Below are positions 1-13,420 of a stretch of DNA of 64,000 nt, one piece after another. The translations under genes were made by a program, and so were the position numbers. Position 1 is the stretch's first letter. Every line of letters begins with the position of its first letter. The stretch comes from Panorpa germanica (Eukaryota; Arthropoda; Insecta; Mecoptera; Panorpidae): the NCBI GenBank assembly GCA_963678705.1, contig OY783212.1, positions 14,942,001 through 15,006,000 on the forward strand. The letters run 5' to 3'. The notes beneath the pieces are model-generated. The model made no database searches and had not been told where the DNA came from. It worked only from the letters and a program-made list of their open reading frames with translations.

Positions 1-3000
1 AGTTTTAATAAAAATATTATGGTAAATAATACATGAGTTTACATTTTGTATATGCCTAGGTAGAAATGTAACACTTGGATTAGCTTGTAGCATGCTAGAA
101 ACTGGATCTTGCACTGCAAAGCAATTGCGCCTCTAAAACCCGACTAGTGTCTAATGTGTTTAATCCTCGAATCTGCACTGAACCAAAATCTGTACCTGTA
201 TTGCTACATTAACGAGTTTTGAAGGTAAAGTTAATATTTTAAATAATTATTTAGATTTTCAAGTAATATTTCAGTATAATTAAAACAAGTGTAAAATTAT
301 AATTTAAATTAAATTTGGCATCGCTACCGTACCTTTACTGCTAGTAACAGCGATGTGGTAAAAGCTTTAGTAAAAGTAAAATTGAAAATAACATTCTGAA
401 ATAAAAAAAAACAAACTGGAACTTTATTTACATTTTATTTAAACTAAATCAAAACTGTTGAAACGAGTGTTAACAAACAAGATAAAAGTCCACAAGAAAA
501 TAAACTAGTTGAATTATTATCACTTTGACGTTTAAATATTAATGAATATTTAAATGTTATTAAAAATAAACTTATTAAATTGAGTTTTGAAAAATCGAGG
601 ATTGTCAGTCGGTGATAATCAGAAATAGTCGACCAGAACAAGTGAAATGAAATAATAAATAGTTGCTGTCAATAGTTGTAAATTGCTTTGTGTGATAATA
701 AATAAAGTTCGAGAATCAGGCTGCCTTGCCTTTATTTTCTCGCCCGCACCTACAAATTGTACATTTAGTGTCATAGAAGGTTCCAGATCTAAGACACCCT
801 TCATCCCCTTTTACGCCCTTAAAAGTTTGTATTATTTGGTGTTAGAAGCTGAAGAGGATACCTAAATCTACGTCAAAATTTTAACAATATCATTTCTGAG
901 TTGTGTGCTCGGCGACTTTAAGTTGCAAGCAAGTACAACATATAACTATGTCTCTCGATCCTAAATATTTATTTCACTTATATATTTCATACTTTTCCAC
1001 AAGCATAAGTAAAGTAACAAATCATTTTCTGTTAACAAAAAATAAAATAAAATAAATCTGCACATTATTATACGAAACAGAATTGTTATACTCGTAACTC
1101 TACTCTTGCTGTGACAATCTATTCTTCAAAAGTATTCATGAACACCACTTAAACCTGCTGAAGATCACAATTCGGATAGATAAGTATATGTTTTAGAAAT
1201 TTCTCTATTCCATCGTAAAAACCGTATTTTTTTTAAAGTACACTATAATCAGGAAAAAAAATGACGCCATTATAGCTCCATTGAAACACTTCAAACAGTT
1301 CCTCTAGTTCACTAAAGTGGGTTGAACTATTGTTATTTTTACGTCTTGGAAACTTATTCTTCTTCTCGCACCAACCATTTGATAAATGCAGAACATAATC
1401 TAGAAAGAACTGCGATAAAAGATCGTGGAGTTGGTTTATTTGTGTTTTGTATAAACGGAGTTAATGGCGTACAATAGTCTATTTTCTTTAGTATGTTCTA
1501 GTAGCTTCGTTTACTTTATTGAATATTCAGGATTTATGGAAACAACAATGGTTCATGAATACCGGATTTCAAATCCCATTTATTTTATGATTGTCTGGAA
1601 TAGAGGAATTAAATTTTATTACGTATTGCTATGTTGTTAACTGATCTAATTGATTTGAAATAATTTAGAGTAGATACAATCCATATAGAACAGTGTCGGA
1701 AAACTTTAGAAGGATCAGATAAAACCTAAACATGAAACCTTTTCTTATGAAGCTTGAGAACTTCTTTAATTAAATCACTTTAATATAATTTACGTCTTGT
1801 TACAGGCACGTTGCACTTACAAACATTGTGTTGGAATTCACTTGTATTAAAGCTAGTTGTTAAATGACGTTAGGTAGAAAGCCAATGAATAGCATTTTTT
1901 GTACCGTATTTAAAGTAGGTTTAAAAAACCAAATGAATAAACCAATATTTTTCTGGTTATCCATCTAATACAATCAGCGTGAAAATCTCAAAATATAAAT
2001 ATAATATTTTATTAAAAAATAAATTTAAATAAATTAAATTTCATTTAATTACTTTACTAAAACGATAAGTGCAATTATATAACTAAGAAAAGTAATTGTT
2101 GCACTTTCTTATTAATTACATTACAAATAAAAGCGGTTGTAATATTCCACATTAAACACTAAGAAAGAGTTACGTTTCATTAAAACACTAAATGGAAATT
2201 TTATTTGCCAAACTAACATCTTACGAAGTTTTAGAGTTTTTAATTGAATTAGTTTACAACGTACAAACAGTTAACTTTATTGCAATATTTCTTGTACAGT
2301 ACGAACTATTTTTATTCGTCTTTATACTGAAATATATATCTAAAGGGTTGTAGTAGTAGTAGTAAGTGTTATTTCGACATTGGTAACACTGACGCGCTTG
2401 ACATTTTGACAGATATGTAGTATCAAACCTTTGCTATAAAAAATGGGTTGCTTTAGGCTTGAACAAAATGTAAAGGAGCTTTGTTATTCTAACGATCCAC
2501 ATTAATTAATAATTACTTGTTAGCGATATTCATAATATAGGACCACAAACAACCGAAATGTAATGGAAAGTTAGACTACTGCCAAGCCAGCCGCGACAGC
2601 TATTTAACTAAATTTGTTTCCTACAACTAATCGGAAGATATACTTTCTTGATTGAAGTAACAATCATTTAGAAATATCCATTGGTGTAGTGTTAATAGCA
2701 ATTTAAAAAAGGAACCAACATATGGCCCATCCGTGATGCATCAATAAGTGTACCTAATTTGTATCGTCAGCAAGTCTAACTTTCAAGAGGCTGTATCTTT
2801 CATTAAGCTGTTAACAAATAAACAAGTTTGATGAATTAACCTACTATCAGCAGAGACAAGCTGCTTTCTCAGTTCCTCAGTTGCAACACCATGTTGCAGA
2901 CACGAGACATCGGCACACGAGTAAACGATTCCGGTCTAGTTATCTCAGCTACTATAACACTAATACTAGTACCATCACGCTCTTTACATCCCAGCTTTCA

Positions 3001-6000
3001 AAAATGTATCTGCAACCGTTATTCTCGTTATTTAGTTTCATCGTAATCGTTAACTTGTAGTGTGTTTGTCTTTTATTCGATCTTTTTTACTTTAACAAGC
3101 TATACGATTCCTTTTTAATGAATGTCAATAAAGCTGCCAGAAATAATGGATTGTTACTTTGTGCAGAATAGAAAAGAGTCACATTTTGTTCATCGTTAAT
3201 ATTTACGATTACGTTGCCGTTATTATTTGCTGCAATGAACACAGTTTATTGTGTTTATATTACATATTATCGTATACAGATGGGGAAAGAATTTATGCTT
3301 GATGCCAGACTGATTTCTCTTCGAGTTCGTTCCTCGGACTATTTATAGCGATATATATATATATACTCCTTTATTTCACTACTATGATTGAATCTGAAAA
3401 CATAATAATTAGATCGAACTATCCAGCCTTGTGCCGATCGAATCATATTTCGTATTTCATTCATTAGAAATCTTTTATTAATATGTTAATTGAAAAAATG
3501 ACAACATTATGAAAGTATAATCTTGCATAAACCCAAGTTAACATCAGAATACAAATTTATATTGAAAAATTACTCTTGTTATGCAGTTTTATATTTTATT
3601 AACCTAAAAAAATTATGTAAAATGTAATATTTCTTATGTTAAATGAACGCTGCAGATACGTAACAAAGTTTAGTGAGTACACAAGTGTATCACAAAGTAA
3701 TACTCAAACCACGGACCTCTGTTTCTAATATATTACTAAGTAAATTTCCTACCCTTGTTTTAGTTCGAACGACGTTAGTGGCTGACTTCACACAGAGCGA
3801 ATGCATTGTGGTTTCATACAAAGTTCATATTAAATTTTAATCTTGTTATACTTCCATGAGTAGCAAGTTTTTAATAATAAAAATAAAAAATCAAATTACT
3901 AATTACTTATTCTGTTAACTTAGTGACAAACGACTCTCAACCCCAGTTTCACCACCCTTAATTAATTATTATGGTAATTATAAGTTATTTTATACTGTAA
4001 TGCATTTAACTAATGAAACTGACATAACAGCGTGTGGCATCACCGCCGTACAAGCATCGGTGATAGAAAGTTTGTAACTACAAAGTGATGAACTTTGACC
4101 TGCACCCACCCCCTCCACTCTTCTTGCCTTCTCTGCGGCCGTTTCTAGGCTGCTTATTAAAAGTAGTTCGTTTAGAAAAAGGATGTGTTCCGGACGAACA
4201 TTTCCAGTAAAGATAAAAAAATATTTATAAATAATGTTATGGGTTTGAGTTTGAATACAATTTAAAAAAAATTAAAAATAGAGTAGGTAATACAATTGAA
4301 ATTATTTCAGTTTGTTAACAAATTCAATGAAAACGTGCAATTAGATATTCTCTAATTATTATACATTAAAATAAATAAATAGTTTAGTTGTATTTTAATA
4401 GTATTTATCTATTGTTCTAATATTTTTATATTCAAGAATTATCCTCTATTATACTCCGTAGCTGTCACCGCATATGCTTTTCGTCCCGTTTCCCTTCATT
4501 TTCACAGTTGATACAATGTGTCTGATGCGTGCCGTACGTGTCTGTGGACGCTTACCTTCTGTTAACTATTGAAACATCTTTATTTTAACAAGGTACAGAT
4601 TGTTTCTATATTGTCTTTGCATTGTATCAAAGTTTGTATCAAAACTTTATATATTTTAAAAACTTATACTCACTATTATTTTAATTATTTTTAAGTGGAA
4701 AACATAAAACTGTCATCATCAAGCATATTTGTTGATGTTTAATTATTTTATAAAATAATTTCTATTTTGTTGCACTGCTTGTTGTGTGGACATATTTGAC
4801 ATGTAATTAATAAAAATGTAGGAGTATTTTTAAATTACAAGTTAAGCGCTATATAAATCAATATTGATTGCTTACGTGCGCATATAAATACGTATATAGG
4901 TCGTTTACTCGTTTGTTATACATAAATAACATTTCTTATCTTTTTAAATCCATTCTAAATATACATTGTTATGTATTGTTTACATTTTATATCAATTTTG
5001 GTTATGTAAATATAAATAGCTTAAAATATAATTATATTTTTGAATAAATTGATAAATAAATCTAATTAAATTTAAATTAACATTAAAATGGTAGAGAATG
5101 TGTTATTAAGTAAATAGAATAACACAGTATGTGAGTGCTAATATTTATTTTTGTCCTCTCTAAGTACGCGTACAACAGTATTATCAAAATGTAATGTAAT
5201 GTAGTGAGACTATATATTCAAGTTATAAAACTTTATATCTTGTTTGCATAATTTAAATATAATTAAATTTAAAATATTTTCTGTTGATTTTGTCTGAAAC
5301 AATTATGGCTATTAACAGAAAAACTTCGTTTGCAAATCTTGTTTAATATGGTATTTTCACTTGAAACCGATTTACCTGGTTCCTAATTTTTGCAGCTGTA
5401 GAGTCCAAGGACAATTATATATGCTACAAAACTAAAACCGTATTTTTAATTAAAATTTATATTTATAACGTCGTGTTCTAAAATCAGAGGTATTAAATTA
5501 GACATTTCATATATTTTACAACATCGAATTAATTCAGAAACCAAAATTAATGGCAATGACTGCAGTTCTAGTATCAGAACACACCACTGGGTGGGACTGG
5601 CCGCTCTTGTCCACGTCAGTCGACGGCGTTTTATCATTGTCGGACATGGCGTGGACATAACACAATCTGAAAGAGACATATTCAGCTATAGACTGAAAAT
5701 GTCACAACTCACAATAGTACGTTGTCATCCGAATTAATCAGTTAGTTTTAAAACAAAAAATGATGGTAACAAATCCACGAACCGTAATTAAAATTTAAGA
5801 GTTTGTTAAAAACGGATAATATACATATTTATTCAGAGAATTAGGATGATGTATTCGGAAATTTTGTAATTAGTAATTCCACGAAGCAATATATTGCGTA
5901 GTAACAAAGTGATATTGGCAAATAACTTTGAATCAAAAAACTTTGTTTTAATATATGTTAATTTGAATTCTCTCGTTTTATCCTCTCCATTCATATTGCG

Positions 6001-6605
6001 TGGATGCTGATGAGGATGATAATTATTTCATTTGAGCTATTATGCCGAGCAGTATGCCGTTAGCTAGCAGTCAAAGAGACCGCATCTGGTCAGCCGCAAA
6101 CATTTACAACAACATAGCAGAATCTAGTTAGATTATTCAAAAGTGATGACTAATCTGTTTAGCTAACTAGATCCCGATAATCAATGGACCATAGTCGTTT
6201 ACGTAGAATGTATACCTCTATTTAATTGTTGCTCCACAACAAAATTACCTAACCTATCCATTTGTTACATCAAGAAATTAATAAAATATGAATATATGAA
6301 ACTACTCACAGTTCGAATGCTTTTTGCTGAAGTTTTTTTCGGAAAGTAGCATCCGTTTACTTATAAGTAAAAAACCCGCATAGATACAAATATTTTATTA
6401 TGCGTCTATTAAAACTACAGCTTTACTACACTATGTTTTAACATAGTCGCCATTTAAATTTAAGTACTTCTAATTGGGTTTCTTCAACTTGCAAATTTCT
6501 CCTACATAAAACTCGGCTGTCTGTGCAGTTTCGGTATTCACCTACTACTGAATTTTAAAACAGTGCTCATACAAGATAGTCCAATAAATTTGCAGAAACT
6601 GCTAA
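1..6605. other. Intergenic DNA, no gene recognised
   Basis: No ORF here resembles a protein I recognise and the DNA is mostly AT-rich. Positions about 12-62 resemble part of an interspersed repeat also present near 18780 and 59140. Two GC-richer patches stand out against the background, about 4020-4150 and 5560-5660. The first contains the DR1 motif listed separately. A short minus-strand ORF spans the second patch but shows no recognisable domain. A short AT run lies near 3350. Confidence 0.6.
4089..4101 (-). promoter_or_regulatory. Candidate DR1 nuclear-receptor binding site
   Basis: The minus strand reads AGGTCAAAGTTCA, two AGGTCA-type half sites separated by one base. This is the classical DR1 arrangement bound by HNF4 or RXR/USP-type receptors. 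It lies inside a GC-richer patch in otherwise AT-rich DNA. No nearby gene is visible, so any target is unknown, and a 13-bp match can occur by chance. Confidence 0.3.
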
Positions 6606-6645
6606 CGGTTCTCGAGAACCGATCACACCTTGGTGTGATCATCAC
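6606..6645. repeat. Cluster of overlapping perfect palindromes
   Basis: Positions 6606-6621 form a 16-bp perfect palindrome (CGGTTCTCGAGAACCG). Positions 6621-6640 form a dyad with 9-bp arms (GATCACACC and GGTGTGATC) around a TT centre, sharing one base with the first. Positions 6635-6645 (GTGATCATCAC) form a third dyad with 5-bp arms around one base. No ORF or transposon end is apparent around it. It could be a binding site for dimeric factors or a secondary-structure element. Confidence 0.6.
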
Positions 6646-9207
6646 TGACTACAAAAGGTAACCATTGGATTAACTGACCACAAATCATTAATGCTGCTGA
6701 CAGATTTTTTAACAGATTGCAGAACTCATTTTGTGAGGTTATTTTGAGCAAACGTATGCTAGTATAATGCTCGTATAAGCACAGTTAGTCACAGTTTCCG
6801 CCGGTAACAACTACCTACTTAATACGTAATAATAAAAATTTTCATGGAGATGTGCAAATTGATATTTGAAAATAGTGTTCGCTATTAGCAAATGTGTTCA
6901 CGACAAATTTCTATATACCATATATATTATACAATAAGCATGTTAACATATGAATATCCTTAAGATGTGATAAAGGTATTAAACTATGTTCTATTAATTT
7001 TCTTAGCTATTGTAGTTAATCCCCATGACTTCTGACATCGAAAATAAGTAGCAAAGACGTTATATCGGGAGTCGTGACCTACTTTAAGTTTCAGACGTTC
7101 TCCAGGGGAATATAGTGTTGTAGTTTCATAATTAGACTGTCATCGACTGTTGAAAACCTCTCGCTTTGTTTGCTTTTTGTTTTGATGTTCATAAATAACA
7201 AAGTTCATATTTCGCACGTTACAGAAAATACGGATGATGGTTTTCCTAACTAATTAAATATTTAATTAAATAATTAAAACTACGACTAATTACGTATTCC
7301 TTATAGAATGTCTGTAATAGAAAATTACATGTTTAAAATAGCAAACAACAAAGTAAGCGATAGAATTGGATGAGGCTTTAATAAGAAATTTGTTGAGTGG
7401 ACTGTATGAAATTTAAATTAATTTTTAAGCAGTGGTTTACCTAGAAAGTGGGTCTCCATCGCTGGGTGGTTTCTGTCGGCTTGTGGATACTTTTGCAAAA
7501 AACTAGAAAATTAAATTTAATGAAAAATACACTAGAAAAGCAGACGATTTGGACTCTCGAACTAGCGCTATACTTTCTGGGATTAATTGTTATTAATTAA
7601 TTGTAAATTAAGTTGAAGAGGAGCGGTATAGTACACCACCATCCCTAAATTAGTACACTTAAGTGCTTAGGTAACATGTTTTACGTAATCTGTAACTTTT
7701 TTATATTACTGAGTGTTCACCGAAATAGAATTTACAACTGAGAGCACAACACAATTCATATTTAATAAATTTCATAACTAATAAAGGTAATTGACTACAT
7801 TATGGTAATTTTAGTGGAATTGAAATTTAACGCGATATTATTTTAACGGTGATTTTCGCACACAAATATTTACATTTGACCACATTTAAATACTAGGATA
7901 ACGATAATAGACAACAGTAACGGTAAACAGTAAATACCAGCTGTACAAGTGTTTAACTCTAAATTCCTCTCTGAACCTGATACCGCATCATAAAACCCAT
8001 AAATTTGCGTTCATAAATGGGTGCAATCAACAACCCTGTATGTCGAGCATCCCTAACTCCGCAACCCCCTATCGACTCCGTGGTAGTACGCTGGTCGGCG
8101 ACTGGTGAGCGACACAGCTGTTGCGGTCGATTATGGTTGAAAATACCATCGACATATGGACAATACATAGCGAACGAATTCCAACTGATATGTTAGAAAA
8201 TACGAAAGTCGTCAATATGCAAACTGAACCGGTCAGCTGACCAGGGAGATAAGATTATCCAACAGACATTTCTTTGCAATATATAAATTGAGACAACTAT
8301 ATTTAAAATAGATTCTATACTACTCCTGCCTGCGGACTTCCCATTTCCGTAATTTGTTCAACTTATTTTACTGAATAAAAAACATAAATGCAAACAAAAA
8401 ATATTTTTTTTGTTACTATTAATTGTTTTTCATGTCGTACTATTTTTCAAACTGTCAAATACAAAACGTTGTTATTTAAAAATAATAAAAACATAACAGA
8501 TACCATTGTTGTTTTACATATCTACAAACTTTTTATTTTCAAACAATGACAGAGGAGAGGAGAAATATTTGAACAGTCTATTCAGGAATATACTGATACC
8601 CGTGATTTTATATATGCATATAACATACAGAAAGTGAAAAACTACTTCGAACGCATTTGACACATAAATGTAATGTAAATATTACATTCAAGTAAACTGC
8701 TTAATTCTTAATTATAGTAGAATATTGGATTAAGTTAATGCAACCTATTTTTTATTTGTTTAACCTTTTTCTCTATGTTCTTAGCAGCTCTAACAAATCC
8801 TGTTTGCTCATCTAATACTCTATTTACTCCCTATTTCTGTTGTATTTCTTTCCCTTTCTCTTTCAATTAGATCTTCATTGTTTACTTGTAATCTTTAAAT
8901 CAACTGAATCGTCATTGAATGATTATATTTTTTAGTAGATGAACACTATTCTAGTTGTTCGATTTTTTTTCACAAAAAGAAATTGTAATCATTGTACCTC
9001 GACTTTAAAGTAATGTCAGCATTTGACATAACCAGTTTTCTTTTATCATATAATGTATGGAAATTGAGAAAAAGTCTAAGGCATGAAAGCATGCTAATAT
9101 CGAGCAAATGCTACCTACTAGCATTTGCATCATATAGCACGTGCTAGAAATGAGTATCATTTTTTTGAGCACGTTGTTTGTGGTGTGACTCGTACACCTA
9201 CGTTTAC

Positions 9208-9210
<3 letters not shown>
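6646..9210. other. Intergenic DNA, no gene recognised
   Basis: AT-rich non-coding sequence. The only compositional feature is a GC-richer patch at about 8030-8160, covered on the minus strand by a short ORF without recognisable domain. I see no repeats with visible ends here. Confidence 0.55.

Positions 9211-9280
<70 letters not shown>
9211..9280. repeat. (AT)n microsatellite
   Basis: An uninterrupted run of 35 AT dinucleotides, followed by further short TA stretches to about 9296. An open frame across it translates as alternating Tyr and Ile and is an artefact of the repeat. Confidence 0.97.
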
Positions 9281-9284
<4 letters not shown>

Positions 9285-9296
9285 ACTTATATATAT

Positions 9297-12200
9297 AACG
9301 AGGTGTACCTACTAGAGAAAAACTAACCATAAACCGTAAGACCGACAGCTGTGTATCGTGAATTCTTCTCTTTCGATTGTTACCCCTCACGTTGTTTTTT
9401 TTTGCCGTCAAAATGATGTGTGTCTTAATATTGCAACGAATTGACTTTTTTCCTATAAGAATTTTAAAAATTACGGTACATAATGATACTCACAATTGGT
9501 CGCCTACGTTATTTTGAAACCATATTGCATTATAGAAAGATAGACTGTATTAATGCTATACTGATATGTATAATGTTAAACGAGTAAAGTTAGAATATTC
9601 TTTTACTCTCGTACTATTAGAATTGTCGTACACTAGTTGGTACATCGAGATTCCTTAAAGAGAAAACTATGCATTATTAGCCAACACAAACAGTATCCGT
9701 TACTGAACTTCTTGTCGTAGTAGCTTTATCAATAGAGGGCGTTGTATAACTTAGCATGCGAATATAGTATGATCATATGGCAATACTGGTACACTACTAG
9801 ACGTTATACATTTCAAATCCCCGGATATCCGAACGAAGCTCGGACCTGGGGCTTTTATTAAGCTCCGGTGAGCTTTTCATAAAATCTCTACAGCGCTTTA
9901 ACTAAAATCCGCTTCTCCTGATGTTTTATTCCATCACATTGTTTTATGGTAATTTTGACTTGGACATTATTCTAATAGTTTCATCATAACAACATCACAC
10001 CGTACCGGACTGGACCGGTTGCTGTGATAAGTTATCGCTCATTACCATATGCTGCGCACACAACGATACACGTGAAATGTACGTGTACGGATGTACCAGA
10101 CCTGGGACCACCGCCCTATGAAAGCAAATCCTCTTTGAATTATATTCAAACATTTACCTTTTTATTATACATTTAAAACTATTTACATTTTAATGTTAAT
10201 TCTGTATTAAAAGCTTTAGTTGTTAATATTATACAAAATATAAAAGTTAAAAGTTTTAAAGCTCTGTGTTACATACTATTACATAACAGTTTGTACACGT
10301 GATTTGGATTTGAATTTTGACACGTGTATGCACCGCACAGTGAAAAGCAGACACCAATCAACGAAGTAACGGGTGATGGTAAATTGCAAATAATAAAATT
10401 TAATTAACGTTGAATATTTCAAATTAAAAATTCATGCAAAAATATGAATGGAATTTTATTTGTGTTATCTTTTTAATAATTATCCATTATTTAATTAGTT
10501 ATTTTAAATTTGAAAGTACCTATATAGAAAATAAAGCTTGAAATTATTTAACTAAAATAAAATAACTTCAATCGAACATGACCTTGTCGTTGAAATCGTC
10601 TCAAATTTTAAAATAATAAAAAAGCTTGAAATTAGTTTGTATGATGCTAACAAGTATTACAATTTACTAAATGAGAGGTATACAATGAACCTCTACTAAA
10701 CTATTACTAAAATTAGCTTGCAGCAAGCTAACAAGTTTGAAACTAGTAAGACAATTTCCTACCTGGGTATAAGCGTTGGTTTTGTTTATTCAATATATGT
10801 TATTATCTCTCTGTTTTAAGACAGTCATGTTTTCAGTGTGTGGCGGCGCTATTGCAGTACTTATTGAAGTAACTGATCCTTTCTGTTAAAAAGCAATAAA
10901 AAACATTGCAAAATATCTTCTAAAAACTTTCAATTTCTTTTTGCAAGTAAAAACAGGATCATTCTATCACATTCAGTAAATACCTAATTGATTTATTCAC
11001 ATGGCTATAATTAATTAATAACCATAAAACATTAGCGAGAGAACGTAAAACTAATAAAACAAAACAAAACAAAGCAACCCCCTGGCTTGAAAGAACGAGC
11101 CTGCAATAAGGGAGGTTGGCAGACGCAATTCCATCGTCACAAATCACAATACCACACATTTGCTCCAGCCTTCTGCAGTCGTAGTCTAGGATTGTTATTA
11201 TTTTGTTACTGTTCACTGCTGCTTTCAACACACTTATTTAGTTTCTGGAATTCCATTCTATTCCATTTCATTCTGTTGTCTGTCACTTCAATGTTAAAGG
11301 TACACACAGCCTAGAATATTATACACAAGTCTTGTGAGGACATTCTTTTAGATTTCTTTTATCGAATACTTAAACGTAATATAAATACATAATATATCTC
11401 TCTAGCGGCTTTAGATGGTGTAGCGTTGAAGACTATTTCCACCTACTGTTTTGATTTTAAGTTTTGGTTTTGATTTTACTACATGCCTACTACAACCGTA
11501 CCGAGCTCTAAGCTATACAATATGTATGCTCATTTATATTTTAACGATTCATACAGAAGTCGTAGCGGTATGAAATAATATATCCCGATATTACGTACAA
11601 ATATTTGACACTCAATATGGATGAGCATTTCTTTCGGACACTGTATTTATTGTAAGTAGCAGGACAAAGTGAACACTGAACCAACATTATGAAGGACGAT
11701 TTAGGAACATCAAAACAGAATATGCATTTTTACAGTGTTTTAGTTGGTAGTTTTTATTTTGAATGTTCTTAGTGTGCATGCGTCTTGCATTAGTACTATA
11801 CTTTATTCAATATTAATCATTATATTTAATATAATTCATTATAGTTCTTAATTTTGATAAGTAGAAAATTTAATTTGCTTATGAGAAATTATAGATTATT
11901 GACTCGGTCGATAAGAGAGATCATTGTAAAATAAAAAACTGTCAACTTCTATTTTTTAGTAACAAAAGTAAGAAGCTTAGTAAGCATACTTTTAAACAAA
12001 TACATAAAAATAAAGCAAATGCTATACTGTTTCTGTAACTAAAAAATATAATTTAAGCTAAAACAGTAGATGGGAATGATACTTTACAATGATATGTGAA
12101 GCTACAACTCTTTAAATCATCTTAAATTCTTTTGAGAGTATAGCCTCTTTAAATTTATTGACCGTTTAGTCAATGTTCAGGAATGTACATATATATATAT

Positions 12201-13260
12201 ATATATACTCGTATACCCATAGTAATGCTTATCATATTTTCATTTTATTTTACCATTTACTTTATACAAACAATATTAGTTTTCAAAATAAATTTATTTA
12301 CCATGTAGGCATGTGTTTCCGATGCAAAGTCCTATCATCAACGACTTTCTACTATGATGGAAGTTTTTAAGGTATAGTGGCGTTATATCATGTGAACGGC
12401 ACCACTGCCTGATAATTTTTATGATCATGTAATTACATAAATAATTTAATTTTAATAACAAGCAAACCCATTGCATTCACAGTTTTGCTATGTTATTTAG
12501 ACCGTGTTCCCAACGAACGTTTTACGCGCGATTCGAGGTGTTGGCGTATGTCGCACTTTGTGGACAGAGTTTAATAAAAGTACATTCTACTAATTAAATA
12601 TTAACAATTAATAAACTTTTAATTACAACATTTCATTAAACTTTGTTGTTATAATTACCCCTAACTTTATAATAATGTAGATATTATATTTATAAATTAA
12701 CGCGGAATAAAATATTATCAAATTTTATTAAAATTAAAATTACAGTGCTCCATGAAGACATGTGACCGTTACAATAAACATAACTTTAATTTCATTTCCC
12801 ATTAGTTCGCACTCGAATCGCAATTAACCTATTTAGCAAACGCTGAGCTCCATGCAATAATCACTATTTGAATGTATAATGCAATGATGCTCTTATCGTT
12901 ATCATAAATTTACAATACAAATTGAATTTCCCTTCTGTCCTTTCATGAGCACTGACTGTAAGTACATGCTTCAAAAGGGTAAACATGCTTGAATACTGAA
13001 AACAAGGAGCTAGTTGAATACTAATTTAACGATATTCTTTTCTTAATTTATTAGTAATAAAATATTTCTTGAAACCAGAAGAGCATTTTCAATGCTTAAG
13101 ATTAATTACCAGATTTTATGGTGAATTATAAAACAGGAAAACTAATTAAAAACTATAAAAAGAACAATAAAACAACATTTCTTCATGAAGACCAACTTGA
13201 ATTTCATTATTCATTTTAAAAATATAACTCGTGCGATACCTACTCGCGGTATCGTTACTA
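9297..13260. other. Intergenic DNA with one repeat fragment
   Basis: No gene is recognised. It holds a repeat fragment at 10706-10790 (listed separately) and a short TA microsatellite at 12188-12206 that ends in TACTCGTA. Overlapping ORFs on both strands at about 10960-11310 show no family resemblance. Confidence 0.55.
10706..10790 (+). repeat. Interspersed repeat fragment, copy 1 of 2
   Basis: About 85 bp that aligns with 59964-60050, sharing the order CAAGCTA, ACAAGT or GCAAGT, AAGACAATTT, CTGGG and TTTTGTTTAT with scattered substitutions. A weaker resemblance occurs at about 80-130. No terminal inverted repeat or coding potential is visible, so the element type is unknown. Confidence 0.5.
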
Positions 13261-13420
13261 TAGTTCAAATTACGAGAGTTTGGGGTTACTTATGGTTTTT
13301 TTTCAGAGATTCATGTGACAATGTCTCACTTTTTTTTTGTAACTTTTATATGGCTTATTATGCGGCTTTTAGAACCTCTTTTAAGTAGCAGTCACTGACG
13401 AACTCTCGTAGCTTGAACTA
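13261..13420. mobile_element. TA-flanked MITE, family A copy 1
   Basis: A 160-bp element with terminal inverted repeats: the left end reads AGTTCAAATTACGAGAGTT and the right end, reverse-complemented, AGTTCAAGCTACGAGAGTT. It is flanked by TA on both sides, as expected for Tc1/mariner-like insertion. The same ends occur at 14995-15208 and 50818-51024. There is no coding potential, so it is a non-autonomous miniature element. The overlapping short ORF is not a gene. Confidence 0.75.

Noticed and set aside
6608..6620. Heat-shock element in the palindrome
   Set aside because: TTC and GAA are separated by four bases, not the two required.
9157..9411. 84-codon minus-strand ORF
   Set aside because: It is open only because it crosses the AT microsatellite; the translation is alternating Tyr-Ile.
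9810..9870. tRNA-like segment with a B-box-like TTCAAATCCCC
   Set aside because: No acceptor stem or anticodon arm can be folded around it.
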